Below are positions 1 through 6,719 of a stretch of DNA of 27,791 nt, in pieces (position 1 is the stretch's first letter; every line of letters begins with the position of its first letter). The stretch spans positions 1 through 27,791 of the forward strand of contig JAJYWT010000158.1 in assembly GCA_021791345.1 (NCBI GenBank). The letters are read 5' to 3'. The DNA comes from a bacterium. Lineage in GTDB: Bacteria > Chloroflexota > Dormibacteria > UBA8260 > Bog-877. The notes below the pieces were generated by a model, which ran no database searches, was not told where the DNA came from, and worked only from the letters and a program-made list of their open reading frames with translations. The position numbers and the translations under genes were made by a program.

Positions 1-48
1 CTGCCCGAGAAGAAGCCGGCCGCCGCGCCGGCGATGCCCGAATACTGA
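1..48 (+). CDS. C-terminal end of a truncated upstream gene, possibly GroEL chaperonin
   Basis: The frame beginning at base 1 encodes 15 residues (LPEKKPAAAPAMPEY) and stops at TGA 46-48. The stretch 'LPEKK' followed by an Ala/Pro/Met-rich tail is what the disordered C-terminus of many GroEL chaperonins looks like, where the last conserved strand is followed by a Lys/Glu/Pro/Ala/Met tail. A strong hairpin follows directly, so this is a gene end. The assignment rests on a very short low-complexity tail and is only a suggestion; any protein with an acidic Pro/Ala tail could end this way. Confidence 0.4.
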   Translation: MPEKKPAAAPAMPEY

Positions 49-69
49 TCTCCCCCGCGAGGGGCTGAC

Positions 70-99
70 AGGCGGGGTGGCCCCAGGGCCACCCCGCCT
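70..99 (+). terminator. Intrinsic terminator-like hairpin after the truncated first gene
   Basis: A perfect 13-bp inverted repeat (AGGCGGGGTGGCC at 70-82 and its complement at 87-99) with a 4-base CCAG loop begins 21 bases after the stop at 48. It is followed by a T-containing stretch (TCTTGGTTCT) rather than a clean T-run. Position and stem strength support transcription termination. Confidence 0.75.
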
Positions 100-163
100 T
101 CTTGGTTCTGGACGCTGAGGGCAGCTCCTGCCCGCGTCGCATGACCGACAATGGCCAGAGCTC

Positions 164-982
164 ATGGGCACCGTGCTGACGCTGCTGACCGACTTCGGGA
201 CCGCCGATGGCTACGTCGGCGCTCTGCTGGGCGCGGTGCTGCGGATCGCGCCCGAGCTTCGCGTCGAGACCATCACCCATGGCATCCCACCCCATGACAT
301 CGCGGCGGGCAGCTACTGGCTGGCGGCCGCGGCGCCGTACTTTCCTGACGGGACGGTCCACTGCGCGGTGGTCGACCCCGGTGTCGGCGGCGACCGGCCG
401 CTGGTGGCAGCGGTCGTCGACCGTCAGGTGGTGGTGGGGCCCGACAACGGGCTGTTGCACTTTCTCTGGCTCAAGGGCAGGGAGCGCGCGGCCTTTCGCG
501 TCGACGAGGCAGCCCTACGCCCCGCCGAGATGAGCTTCACCTTTCACGGCCGCGACCTGATCGGACCGCTGGCGGCGCGGCTCGCCGTGGGCAGCCTGGC
601 CCTCGAGGATCTCGGGCCCCGACTGCGCAGCCCGGCGATGCTGGGAGAGCTGCTGCCGGATGGCGACGAGAGCGGAACCCAGGCGCGTGTGGTCGTGGTC
701 GACCGGTTCGGCAACGTCATCACCGCGGTCACCAGGACCCCCTGGTACTCGCCGGTCCCAAGCGCCGCCGCGGTGGGGGAGGGCCGGATCGTGTCCGAGG
801 TGGTCAGCACCTACTCGGAGATCGCGGGGGACGTGGCGCTGCTGTGGAACAGCTCAGGGCACCTGGAGATAGCCGGCAACCGGACCAGCGCCGCCCAGGC
901 CCTGGGACTGGGCCCGGGGGACCAGGTGCGAATCCTGTGGTCCACGCCGAGCGTGGTCCCGCTGCAGAAGGCTGGGACCTGA
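164..982 (+). CDS. SAM hydrolase / SAM hydroxide adenosyltransferase (DUF62 family)
   Basis: The 272-residue product matches the DUF62 family, which includes the SAM-dependent chlorinase/fluorinase fold and enzymes that split S-adenosylmethionine with water-derived hydroxide to adenosine and methionine. Visible family motifs are TDFGTADGYVG near residue 10, VVDPGVGG near 69-76, GPDNGLLHF near 92-100, FHGRDLIGPLAARLA near 127-141 and DRFGNVITAV near 180-189. Length fits single-domain members. ATG 164 is used because nearby upstream ATGs at 141 and 151 are out of frame; no strong Shine-Dalgarno is seen. The stop is two bases before the ATG of nnrE (985), so the two are probably co-transcribed. 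The physiological role is not known for most members; halogenase activity is unlikely without halogenase-specific features. Confidence 0.9.
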   Translation: MGTVLTLLTDFGTADGYVGALLGAVLRIAPELRVETITHGIPPHDIAAGSYWLAAAAPYFPDGTVHCAVVDPGVGGDRPLVAAVVDRQVVVGPDNGLLHFLWLKGRERAAFRVDEAALRPAEMSFTFHGRDLIGPLAARLAVGSLALEDLGPRLRSPAMLGELLPDGDESGTQARVVVVDRFGNVITAVTRTPWYSPVPSAAAVGEGRIVSEVVSTYSEIAGDVALLWNSSGHLEIAGNRTSAAQALGLGPGDQVRILWSTPSVVPLQKAGT

Positions 983-984
983 TC

Positions 985-1698
985 ATGGAACCCGGCGTGA
1001 CCCGAGCCCAGGCGCAGGAGTTGGATCGCGCCGCCGAGCGGGCGGGGGTGCCGGGGCCGATGCTGATGGCGGTCGCCGGCTTCCAGACCGCGCGGTTAGG
1101 GCAGCGGTTGCTGGAGGAGGATCCGCTGCCGGATCCCGTGGTCGCGGTGCTGGTCGGCAAGGGCAACAATGGTGGCGATGGACTGGTGGCGGCGCGCCAT
1201 CTGGCGGCGTGGGGCCACCGCGTCCGCTGCCTCATGCCGCCTCGCCCACCGGTCTCCCAGCCGGGGCTGGCCGAGGCGGCAGCCGCAGCCGGCACCGTCG
1301 TGCGCCAGCCTGCCGCCACTCCGTCCGGGCTCAAGGAACTCGCCGACTGGTGCCTCGCCGAGGCCTCCCTGGTGGTGGATGGAATCTTGGGGACAGGAGC
1401 CGTGGGCGCCCCGAGAGGCGACCTCGCGGAGCTGATCGGACGGGTCAACCGCTGTTCAGCCAAGGTCCTGTCGATCGATCTGCCCAGTGGTCTCGACTGC
1501 GACTCTGGGCTGGCCCCCGGGGACTGTGTGCGCGCTGACCACACGTTGATGCTGGGGGTGGCCAAGCGCGGCTGCCAGGAGGCGCGGGCGCGCCACTGGG
1601 TGGGGCGGCTCTGGCTCGCGGACATTGGGATCCCCCCGGGCTGCTACCGCGACCTCGGCCTCCAACCGCCATCTGGTCTGGGGCCAGACCCCAACTGA
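985..1698 (+). CDS. nnrE: NAD(P)H-hydrate epimerase (YjeF N-terminal domain)
   Basis: The 237-residue product is a stand-alone YjeF_N domain. The enzyme interconverts the R and S forms of damaged, hydrated NAD(P)H so that a separate dehydratase can repair it. Motifs: GKGNNGGDGLVAARHL (Rossmann nucleotide-binding region), VVDGILGTGAVG, and LSIDLPSGLDCDSG, followed by TLMLGVAKRG. The frame is open upstream to 844 but homology begins at ATG 985 (MEPGVTRAQAQELDR), which sits just after the preceding stop. The usual C-terminal ADP/ATP-dependent dehydratase domain (NnrD) is not fused and is not found elsewhere in the window, so repair would need an NnrD encoded elsewhere. Confidence 0.9.
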   Translation: MEPGVTRAQAQELDRAAERAGVPGPMLMAVAGFQTARLGQRLLEEDPLPDPVVAVLVGKGNNGGDGLVAARHLAAWGHRVRCLMPPRPPVSQPGLAEAAAAAGTVVRQPAATPSGLKELADWCLAEASLVVDGILGTGAVGAPRGDLAELIGRVNRCSAKVLSIDLPSGLDCDSGLAPGDCVRADHTLMLGVAKRGCQEARARHWVGRLWLADIGIPPGCYRDLGLQPPSGLGPDPN

Positions 1699-1735
1699 CC
1701 GTCCAGTCGCCGCCGGGGCCGGGCTGCGGCTCGCG

Positions 1736-2224
1736 CTAGCCCCGCGCTTGGCCCGCGCCGACCGCCTGCTGAACCAGGGCGGTGACCCTGGCCTCCTCGG
1801 CCGGGCCCAGCTCCAGGATCGCGTAGCTGATCGGCCACATGGCGCCGTCGTCCAGCTGCGCCCGGTCGTTGAAGCCGAGCACCTGATATCGGGCCTTGAA
1901 CTTGCCGGCGTTCTGGAAGAAGCAGACGACGTTGCCGCCGCGCGCATAGGCGGGCATCCCGTACCAGGTTCTCGCCTCCAGCTCGGGCGCCGCGGCCTTG
2001 ACCAGAGCGTGGACCCTGGTGGCGATCGACCGGTCCGGCTCGTCCATCTTGGCGATCGCGGCCAGCAGCAGTTGCTCGCCATCCTCCTTCGCGGCTGCCG
2101 CCTTGAGCTCCCGGGCCCGCTCGCGCATGGCGGCCCGCTCATCGGCCGAAAACCCTGTGGCCCCGTCGCCGCCCCCGCGGCTGGAGGTCCGTGGTCTCGT
2201 CCGATCCGGTGTCCGCTCCGCCAT
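1736..2224 (-). CDS. DUF1801-family (YdhG-like) protein
   Basis: The 162-residue product has a low-complexity, Arg/Thr/Gly-rich N-terminus (about 25 residues) followed by a DUF1801 domain. Recognisable elements are the helical segment with IAKMDEPDRSIATRVHALVK, then ELEARTWYGMPAYARGG and NVVCFFQNAGKFKARYQVLGF, ending in ISYAILELG. Family members such as B. subtilis YdhG have been linked to iron handling, but most are functionally uncharacterised. The gene is convergent with nnrE, 37 bases between stops, and lies downstream of the VOC gene on the same strand with a 234-bp gap, so it may have its own promoter. Confidence 0.8.
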   Translation of the reverse strand: MAERTPDRTRPRTSSRGGGDGATGFSADERAAMRERARELKAAAAKEDGEQLLLAAIAKMDEPDRSIATRVHALVKAAAPELEARTWYGMPAYARGGNVVCFFQNAGKFKARYQVLGFNDRAQLDDGAMWPISYAILELGPAEEARVTALVQQAVGAGQARG

Positions 2225-2458
2225 CTGGGCTCCTCCGTCGTCCCACGACTCGACTTCTGCGCGATGTTACCGCCCGCAGGTGACGCTGGCGCTCCGGCTC
2301 CGCTTGGGCCCGCCACCACCGACATGCGGCTGGGTCACGACGTCAGGGCAGCCCGCAGCCACCACCTGGTCGTTGACCGCCGCCGAAGGGGCCGCTCCAG
2401 TCCACCTCACGGCACCTGGATCCAGTCGCACGCCCAGGAGGCCTGGTCGCGCACGGAA
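2225..2458. other. Gap between the DUF1801 and VOC genes, nothing recognised
   Basis: This 234-base stretch carries only low-complexity Gly/Pro/Arg open frames in either direction. No RNA gene, repeat or clear promoter was recognised; it presumably holds the promoter of the DUF1801 gene. Confidence 0.5.
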
Positions 2459-2902
2459 CTATGGGGATCCCAGAGCGCGGACGAGGACGTCCGCCCCACC
2501 CCGGCGATGCTCGGCCAGGTGCCGGACCCACTGCTCGCTCATCTGGGTCAACTCCACCTCATTGCCGTCCGGGTCGCGCACGGCGGTCACCCAGGACCCC
2601 TCGCCCAGTCGCTCGATGGGATACAGACACGGGATTCCCTTCTCCTGCAGCCGGGCCACGTATGACTCCAGATCGAAAACCCACAGGGCGAAGCGGATAG
2701 AGCCACGGCCGGAACCGGATTCCCCGGGGTGAACCGCGAAGTGGACGTCTCCCAGCTCGCAGCCCCAATGAGACTGGCCACCGTGCTCCTCGCTGACAAG
2801 GGGGATTCCCAGCCCGTCCCGGTAGAACGCGGCCAGCCGGCCCGGTTCGGCGGATGTGATCAAGACTGCCGACAGGAACTCTACGCGCTCTGACCCTTCC
2901 AT
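2459..2902 (-). CDS. VOC-superfamily (glyoxalase/dioxygenase-like) protein
   Basis: The product (147 residues from ATG 2902; an upstream in-frame GTG at 2911 would add three) has the paired beta-alpha-beta-beta-beta modules of the vicinal oxygen chelate fold. It opens with VEFLSAVLITSAEPGRLAAFYRDGLG and ends with VRDPDGNEVELTQ, the classical C-terminal strand whose Glu is a metal ligand; HWGCELGDVHFAVH supplies candidate His ligands. ATG 2902 is preferred because GAGG/GTGAGG stands at a workable distance upstream. The C-terminal about 25 residues (EQWVRHLAEHRRGGADVLVRA) extend beyond the usual domain. The substrate cannot be predicted: the family covers glyoxalase, resistance proteins and dioxygenases. 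Confidence 0.85.
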   Translation of the reverse strand: MEGSERVEFLSAVLITSAEPGRLAAFYRDGLGIPLVSEEHGGQSHWGCELGDVHFAVHPGESGSGRGSIRFALWVFDLESYVARLQEKGIPCLYPIERLGEGSWVTAVRDPDGNEVELTQMSEQWVRHLAEHRRGGADVLVRALGSP

Positions 2903-3027
2903 CTGCCTCACTCCTCGCTCGATCTCGGCGGAACAGGAAGCCCAGCCGCCTGATCCTGAGGAAGACTACCGCGCCGACAACCCGGCGATACGCACAACCG
3001 CCCGGGGATCGAGCCGAGGAAGACCGA

Positions 3028-3062
3028 GTGCGGGGGGTGCCTCCAGGCGGCACCTCCCGCAC
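3028..3062. other. Strong hairpin in the divergent gap before the sigma-factor gene
   Basis: A 14-bp inverted repeat (3028-3041 and 3049-3062, one G-T wobble) encloses a 7-base loop TCCAGGC. It lies between the divergent VOC and sigma-factor genes, upstream of both, and has no T-run on either side, so a simple terminator is unlikely. It could be a leader structure, an operator or a small RNA stem. Confidence 0.45.
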
Positions 3063-3149
3063 CGGGACGACCCTCGGCATTGGCGGCAGGCCGTGGACCC
3101 GGTCGGCCACAACGCCTTTACTGATTCCCCAACGCCGTCGTTCGGTCGC

Positions 3150-3178
3150 TTGCACTTTTGGAGCGGGGCGGCTATGCT
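3150..3178 (+). promoter_or_regulatory. Sigma-70-type promoter for the sigma/anti-sigma pair
   Basis: TTGCAC (3150-3155) and TATGCT (3173-3178) are separated by exactly 17 bases, matching four or five of six positions in each consensus hexamer. The expected transcript start near 3185 lies about 27 bases before the ATG at 3212, which also argues against the upstream in-frame start at 3158. Confidence 0.65.
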
Positions 3179-3211
3179 GGCCACCAGCTCGCGTGGCCAC
3201 CACGCAACGTC

Positions 3212-3733
3212 ATGAACAGCGTCTTAGAACGACCTCAAACTGCCGCGAGCACGCTGGAGGAGCTCGCCCGCCAGCATCTCGATTCGCTGGTCACCTACGC
3301 ACTCCATCTCACCGGGACCCCTGAGGAGGCGGTGGAGTACGTGACGGCGGGTCTTTACTATGCTCGGCACTTCCCGCCAGCCAGCCTGCAGCGCGATGGG
3401 CGGGCGATCCTGTACCGGGCCGTGACCAGAGCGGCGCGGCAGCACCAGCACTACCCCCCCCAGCGAAAGGGAGTCGGCCGGCTCTTCGGCAAGCGGCCGC
3501 CGCTGATCAGCCTGGGGTCGTCCGGGGCCGACGCCTCCCGCATCAACACCGCCAAGCGGGCGCTGCTCGCGTGCGAGTTCGGCAGGCGGTCCGCACTCTT
3601 GCTGCGCGACCTGGCCAAGCTCAGCTATCGGGAGATCGGCGTCGCCATGGAGTGCTCCCCGGAGGCGGCCTCGCGGCTGGTCGCCACCGCCCGTCGGGAG
3701 TTCGGCAGCATCTACAGGGACATTTCGATCTGA
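3212..3733 (+). CDS. ECF-like RNA polymerase sigma factor
   Basis: The 173-residue product carries a clear sigma region 4 helix-turn-helix in its last third (RSALLLRDLAKLSYREIGVAM, then SPEAASRLVATARREFGSI). The N-terminal half (LEELARQHLDSLVTYALHLTG onward) is in the place of sigma region 2 but is only weakly similar, lacking an obvious RxxxDxxQ-type core-binding signature. The gene sits directly in front of a zinc-finger anti-sigma-like gene (3736, two bases after this stop), the usual arrangement of an ECF pair. ATG 3212 is chosen from the promoter at 3150-3178. It could instead be a sigma-like transcription regulator that no longer binds core polymerase. Confidence 0.75.
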   Translation: MNSVLERPQTAASTLEELARQHLDSLVTYALHLTGTPEEAVEYVTAGLYYARHFPPASLQRDGRAILYRAVTRAARQHQHYPPQRKGVGRLFGKRPPLISLGSSGADASRINTAKRALLACEFGRRSALLLRDLAKLSYREIGVAMECSPEAASRLVATARREFGSIYRDISI

Positions 3734-3735
3734 CC

Positions 3736-6027
3736 ATGAAGTGCAGCCTCCTGACCCTGAGCTGCGCCCTGGATGGCGAGCTATCCCGGGAGCGGCAGTC
3801 AGAGCTGGAGGCCCATCTGGTCACCTGCGAACGCTGCCGAACCGGTATGCGCTACCTCCGGGACGAGACCGACCGCATCTCCCAGCTGGCCCGAGTGGAG
3901 GTCTCCGGCACGACCGCGACCGCGCTCCTGGAGCGGGCCCGGGTGGTGGTGACGCCGTCGGAGTCGGTCGAGCCCGAGACCAAGCAACCGCCGGACCCGA
4001 GCGACGAGGGGAAGGAGAGCGCGGTCGATCCCTTCAACCTCATGGGCATCGGCACCGAGGCGGTGGCGGCCGGAGAACTCCTGGACGCGGCGCCCAGCGA
4101 ACACGCCACCGAGATCCCAGTCGAGCCGCCCGCCGCGGAACAGATGGCCGAGGAACCGGGGGAGCCCCAGGTTCCGATCGCCGACGACCTTGCCGAGCCA
4201 GCGCCCGAACCCGTCCTGCTGCCGCCGGGAGCCTTCTCCTATGCTCCCGTGCCCCCTGCCGACCAGTACCACTCCCCCGGTGCCGAGAACGCCGAGGGAG
4301 AGGCCGCAGCCACGGCCGAGGGATCGCTGGGTGAGGCCGAGACCAACCCGGAGGCAGGCGATGACGACGCGTCGCTTCCGATGGCAGCCGCGATCGCGGA
4401 GACCGAACTCGACAAGCCTCCCGCTGACGGCGATGCCATGGCAGCCCCGGCTGGAGATGGTACTTCAGAGCCCACCGCGGCACAGGCCGCCGACCCGGAT
4501 CCAGAAGTCCAGGGCGGAGACGAGGACCGGCCCTCAGCCGAGCTGGGAGTGGTCGACGGCACGCGACCGCCCGATGATCCGCAGCCACCATCCGGCGGCG
4601 CACCTGCGGACGCTCCGATGGCCCCAGGTACGACCGGCGAGGCCGACCTCCTGGATGGTGAGCCGGAGCCGTGGTCATCGGACCGCGACGGCTGGAACGC
4701 TGCCCCAGACCGCAGCGCACAGCTTGAGGGCACACCGGACACCCTGGGCCCGCTGCCGTCCCCCACGGATCCACCCGAAGTACTCGCCGGAAACGAGCCC
4801 GCGACCACCGTGTGGCCAGCCGACAGCGGTCCGGAGCAGCCCATCGAGGTAGGAGATGGCCCGCCACCCCTCTTCGTGCCGTTGCGGTTCGACGCTGGGG
4901 ATGACCCTCCACACACCCCGCGACCGAGCGCCTGGCCCCCGAATCTCGTAGCGACCGGAGACACCCCCATGGATGCGGCCCCTCCACCACCGCCTCCATC
5001 GTCCCATCAGAGCGACGAGGTGATGCAGGTTGCGCTGGAGGAGTCGGCGCTGCTGGGGGAGCTGAGCCAGCTCGACCGGTTGGCAGCGGATCCCCGACCT
5101 CCGGGTCCGGCCCCGGCAGAACCTTCGATCCCCCCACCTCCATCGATCACCAGTCGCTCGGGCAACCTCGGCTGGGAGCCCAGCAGCTCACTCAATCTGG
5201 GGCTGGATCAGCTCCCCGCAGCGGCGCTCGATGCCGGCGACACCGAGCCCAAGCCCACGCAGCGCCCCTGGAAGATGGACCGGGTGGAGGCGAGCGCTGT
5301 GCTCGGATCAGGCGCGGCGACGCGCCCCAAGGATTCCGTGGTCCCACCGTCAGAGCCTTCGGCGCCGGGCCGGCTGCAGAGCGGCCGGCAGGCAGCGATC
5401 CCGCCCCGGCGGCGGCGGGTGCCGACGGAGGAGAGCCAGGGGGGGGCCCCACCCCGCAGCTGGACCAAGACAGCTACCATCGCGATCGCCGCGCTGGCGG
5501 TCTTCCTGATCGGGTGGAGCCTGCTCCATCACAGCTCCACCCCTGCTCCCAAGCCGACCGCTCACCACCATGCCATCCTCCCGACGCAGTCCAAGCCGAC
5601 CCCCACCCAGCAGCCGACGGCCTCGACCCAACCGGCAGTGACACTCACCGACACGCAGAGCTTCGGCGGTACCGGCAGCGGGTATCAGGTCCAGAACGTG
5701 CGCTACGGCCTGCACCAGAACAACACCCAGCTCTGGGTCGTGTTTCAGCTCATTCAGGGGACCGGGGCGCCCAAGGTCACAACTGGGTTCAGCGGCGCGA
5801 CCGACCTCTACCTCGAGATGTCAGGAGTGGCACCGGGAGCCGCCGTCGCCCAACCCGCCCCAGGCGGGCTCGTCACCAAGGTGACGCCCACCCAGGTCCC
5901 CGGGTTCAGCGGGGCGGCGTACCTGCTCCAGCTCAGCCGGGCGACCAAGATCGACAGTGCGTATCTCCTACCGGGGAGCGAGACCAGCTCCGCCGGCGAG
6001 AGGGTGGTCCTGGAGCTGCAGAACTGA
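3736..6027 (+). CDS. Large zinc-finger anti-sigma-like membrane protein with AMIN-like domain
   Basis: The 763-residue product starts with an anti-sigma zinc-finger (ZAS) module: HLVTCERC at residues 27-34 gives the H-x3-C-x2-C motif, with Cys3 and Cys10 nearby. Residues about 70-570 are an extremely Pro/Glu/Ala/Asp-rich, probably disordered linker. One transmembrane helix lies at about 579-597 (ATIAIAALAVFLIGWSLL). After a Pro/Thr-rich stretch, the C-terminal about 125 residues resemble an AMIN-like domain (DTQSFGGTGSGYQVQNVRYG, then LWVVFQL and FSGATDLYLEMSG). The predicted topology is cytoplasmic sigma-binding head, long tether and extracytoplasmic sensor. ATG 3736 follows the sigma-factor stop immediately. 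The ligand is unknown; the linker is unusually long for an anti-sigma factor. Confidence 0.8.
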   Translation: MKCSLLTLSCALDGELSRERQSELEAHLVTCERCRTGMRYLRDETDRISQLARVEVSGTTATALLERARVVVTPSESVEPETKQPPDPSDEGKESAVDPFNLMGIGTEAVAAGELLDAAPSEHATEIPVEPPAAEQMAEEPGEPQVPIADDLAEPAPEPVLLPPGAFSYAPVPPADQYHSPGAENAEGEAAATAEGSLGEAETNPEAGDDDASLPMAAAIAETELDKPPADGDAMAAPAGDGTSEPTAAQAADPDPEVQGGDEDRPSAELGVVDGTRPPDDPQPPSGGAPADAPMAPGTTGEADLLDGEPEPWSSDRDGWNAAPDRSAQLEGTPDTLGPLPSPTDPPEVLAGNEPATTVWPADSGPEQPIEVGDGPPPLFVPLRFDAGDDPPHTPRPSAWPPNLVATGDTPMDAAPPPPPPSSHQSDEVMQVALEESALLGELSQLDRLAADPRPPGPAPAEPSIPPPPSITSRSGNLGWEPSSSLNLGLDQLPAAALDAGDTEPKPTQRPWKMDRVEASAVLGSGAATRPKDSVVPPSEPSAPGRLQSGRQAAIPPRRRRVPTEESQGGAPPRSWTKTATIAIAALAVFLIGWSLLHHSSTPAPKPTAHHHAILPTQSKPTPTQQPTASTQPAVTLTDTQSFGGTGSGYQVQNVRYGLHQNNTQLWVVFQLIQGTGAPKVTTGFSGATDLYLEMSGVAPGAAVAQPAPGGLVTKVTPTQVPGFSGAAYLLQLSRATKIDSAYLLPGSETSSAGERVVLELQN

Positions 6028-6045
6028 CCTAGGCGCGCTCTTAGA

Positions 6046-6690
6046 TCAGTTGAGGCTGTAGGCGGGCGATCCCACCAGCCGGCTGGCCAGCTGACGGTCG
6101 AGAAGCAGCGCCTCCCGGCGGAGCAGGGATAGCTCCAGGCCGATCCTGGACATGGGGTCGGACTCCTCCAGAAGGCGTTGCTTGTCCCGGAGTTCCACCA
6201 CCAGGTGGCCCGCCACCGCCCACGACAGCTCGGCGGGCTCGGCGGGCAGCTCCCAGAACGGGGGAATCGCGACCCCCATCGCCAGCAGGCTGCTGCGGTA
6301 GCCCTCATAGCTCTCGCGCAGCTGCAAGGCGACCCCGGGAGATGGCGCCACGGCCCGCGCCGACTCCACCAGCTCGACCTCGGCGCGAAGGTACGGACGT
6401 CCCTCCAGCGGATGGATCGCCTGGAACCTGGTCGCGCCCGCGACGACCAGGTTGAGCCGTCCTCCGGGCAGCCGGACCACGCGTTCGATCCGGGCCAGGG
6501 TGCCCACCCGGTACCAGTCGGGGCTGGGGTCGGTGTCCGAGCCACGCCGGATGGCGACCACGCCGAAGTGGGAGTCACCGACCAGGCAGTCCCTCACCAG
6601 CGCGCGGTAACGAGGCTCGAAGACGTGGAGTGGGATCCGCGCCCCGGGGAAGAGGACCGTGCCGAGCGGAAAGATGGGGACTACCTGCAC
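6046..6690 (-). CDS. Lon-protease N-terminal (substrate-binding) domain protein
   Basis: The 214-residue product is a free-standing LON substrate-binding domain: VVPIFPLGTVLFPGARIPLHV at the N-terminus, FEPRYRALVRDCL, FGVVAI, GTLARIERVVRLPGGRLNLVV, then RFQAIHPLEGRPYLRAEVE, followed by a helical half ending in RREALLLDRQLASRL. There is no AAA+ or protease domain, so it is not the Lon protease itself; isolated LON-N proteins are widespread and poorly characterised. It is convergent with the anti-sigma-like gene (18 bases between stops) and lies 29 bases downstream of argS on the same strand, probably the last gene of that transcript. Confidence 0.85.
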   Translation of the reverse strand: MQVVPIFPLGTVLFPGARIPLHVFEPRYRALVRDCLVGDSHFGVVAIRRGSDTDPSPDWYRVGTLARIERVVRLPGGRLNLVVAGATRFQAIHPLEGRPYLRAEVELVESARAVAPSPGVALQLRESYEGYRSSLLAMGVAIPPFWELPAEPAELSWAVAGHLVVELRDKQRLLEESDPMSRIGLELSLLRREALLLDRQLASRLVGSPAYSLN

Positions 6691-6719
6691 GACGGATCAG
6701 TATGCCAACGGCGGACGTC

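Noticed and set aside
4040..5143. A 367-codon minus-strand frame opposite the anti-sigma linker
   Set aside because: Arg/Pro/Gly-rich antisense of a repetitive Pro/Glu coding region, with no domain.
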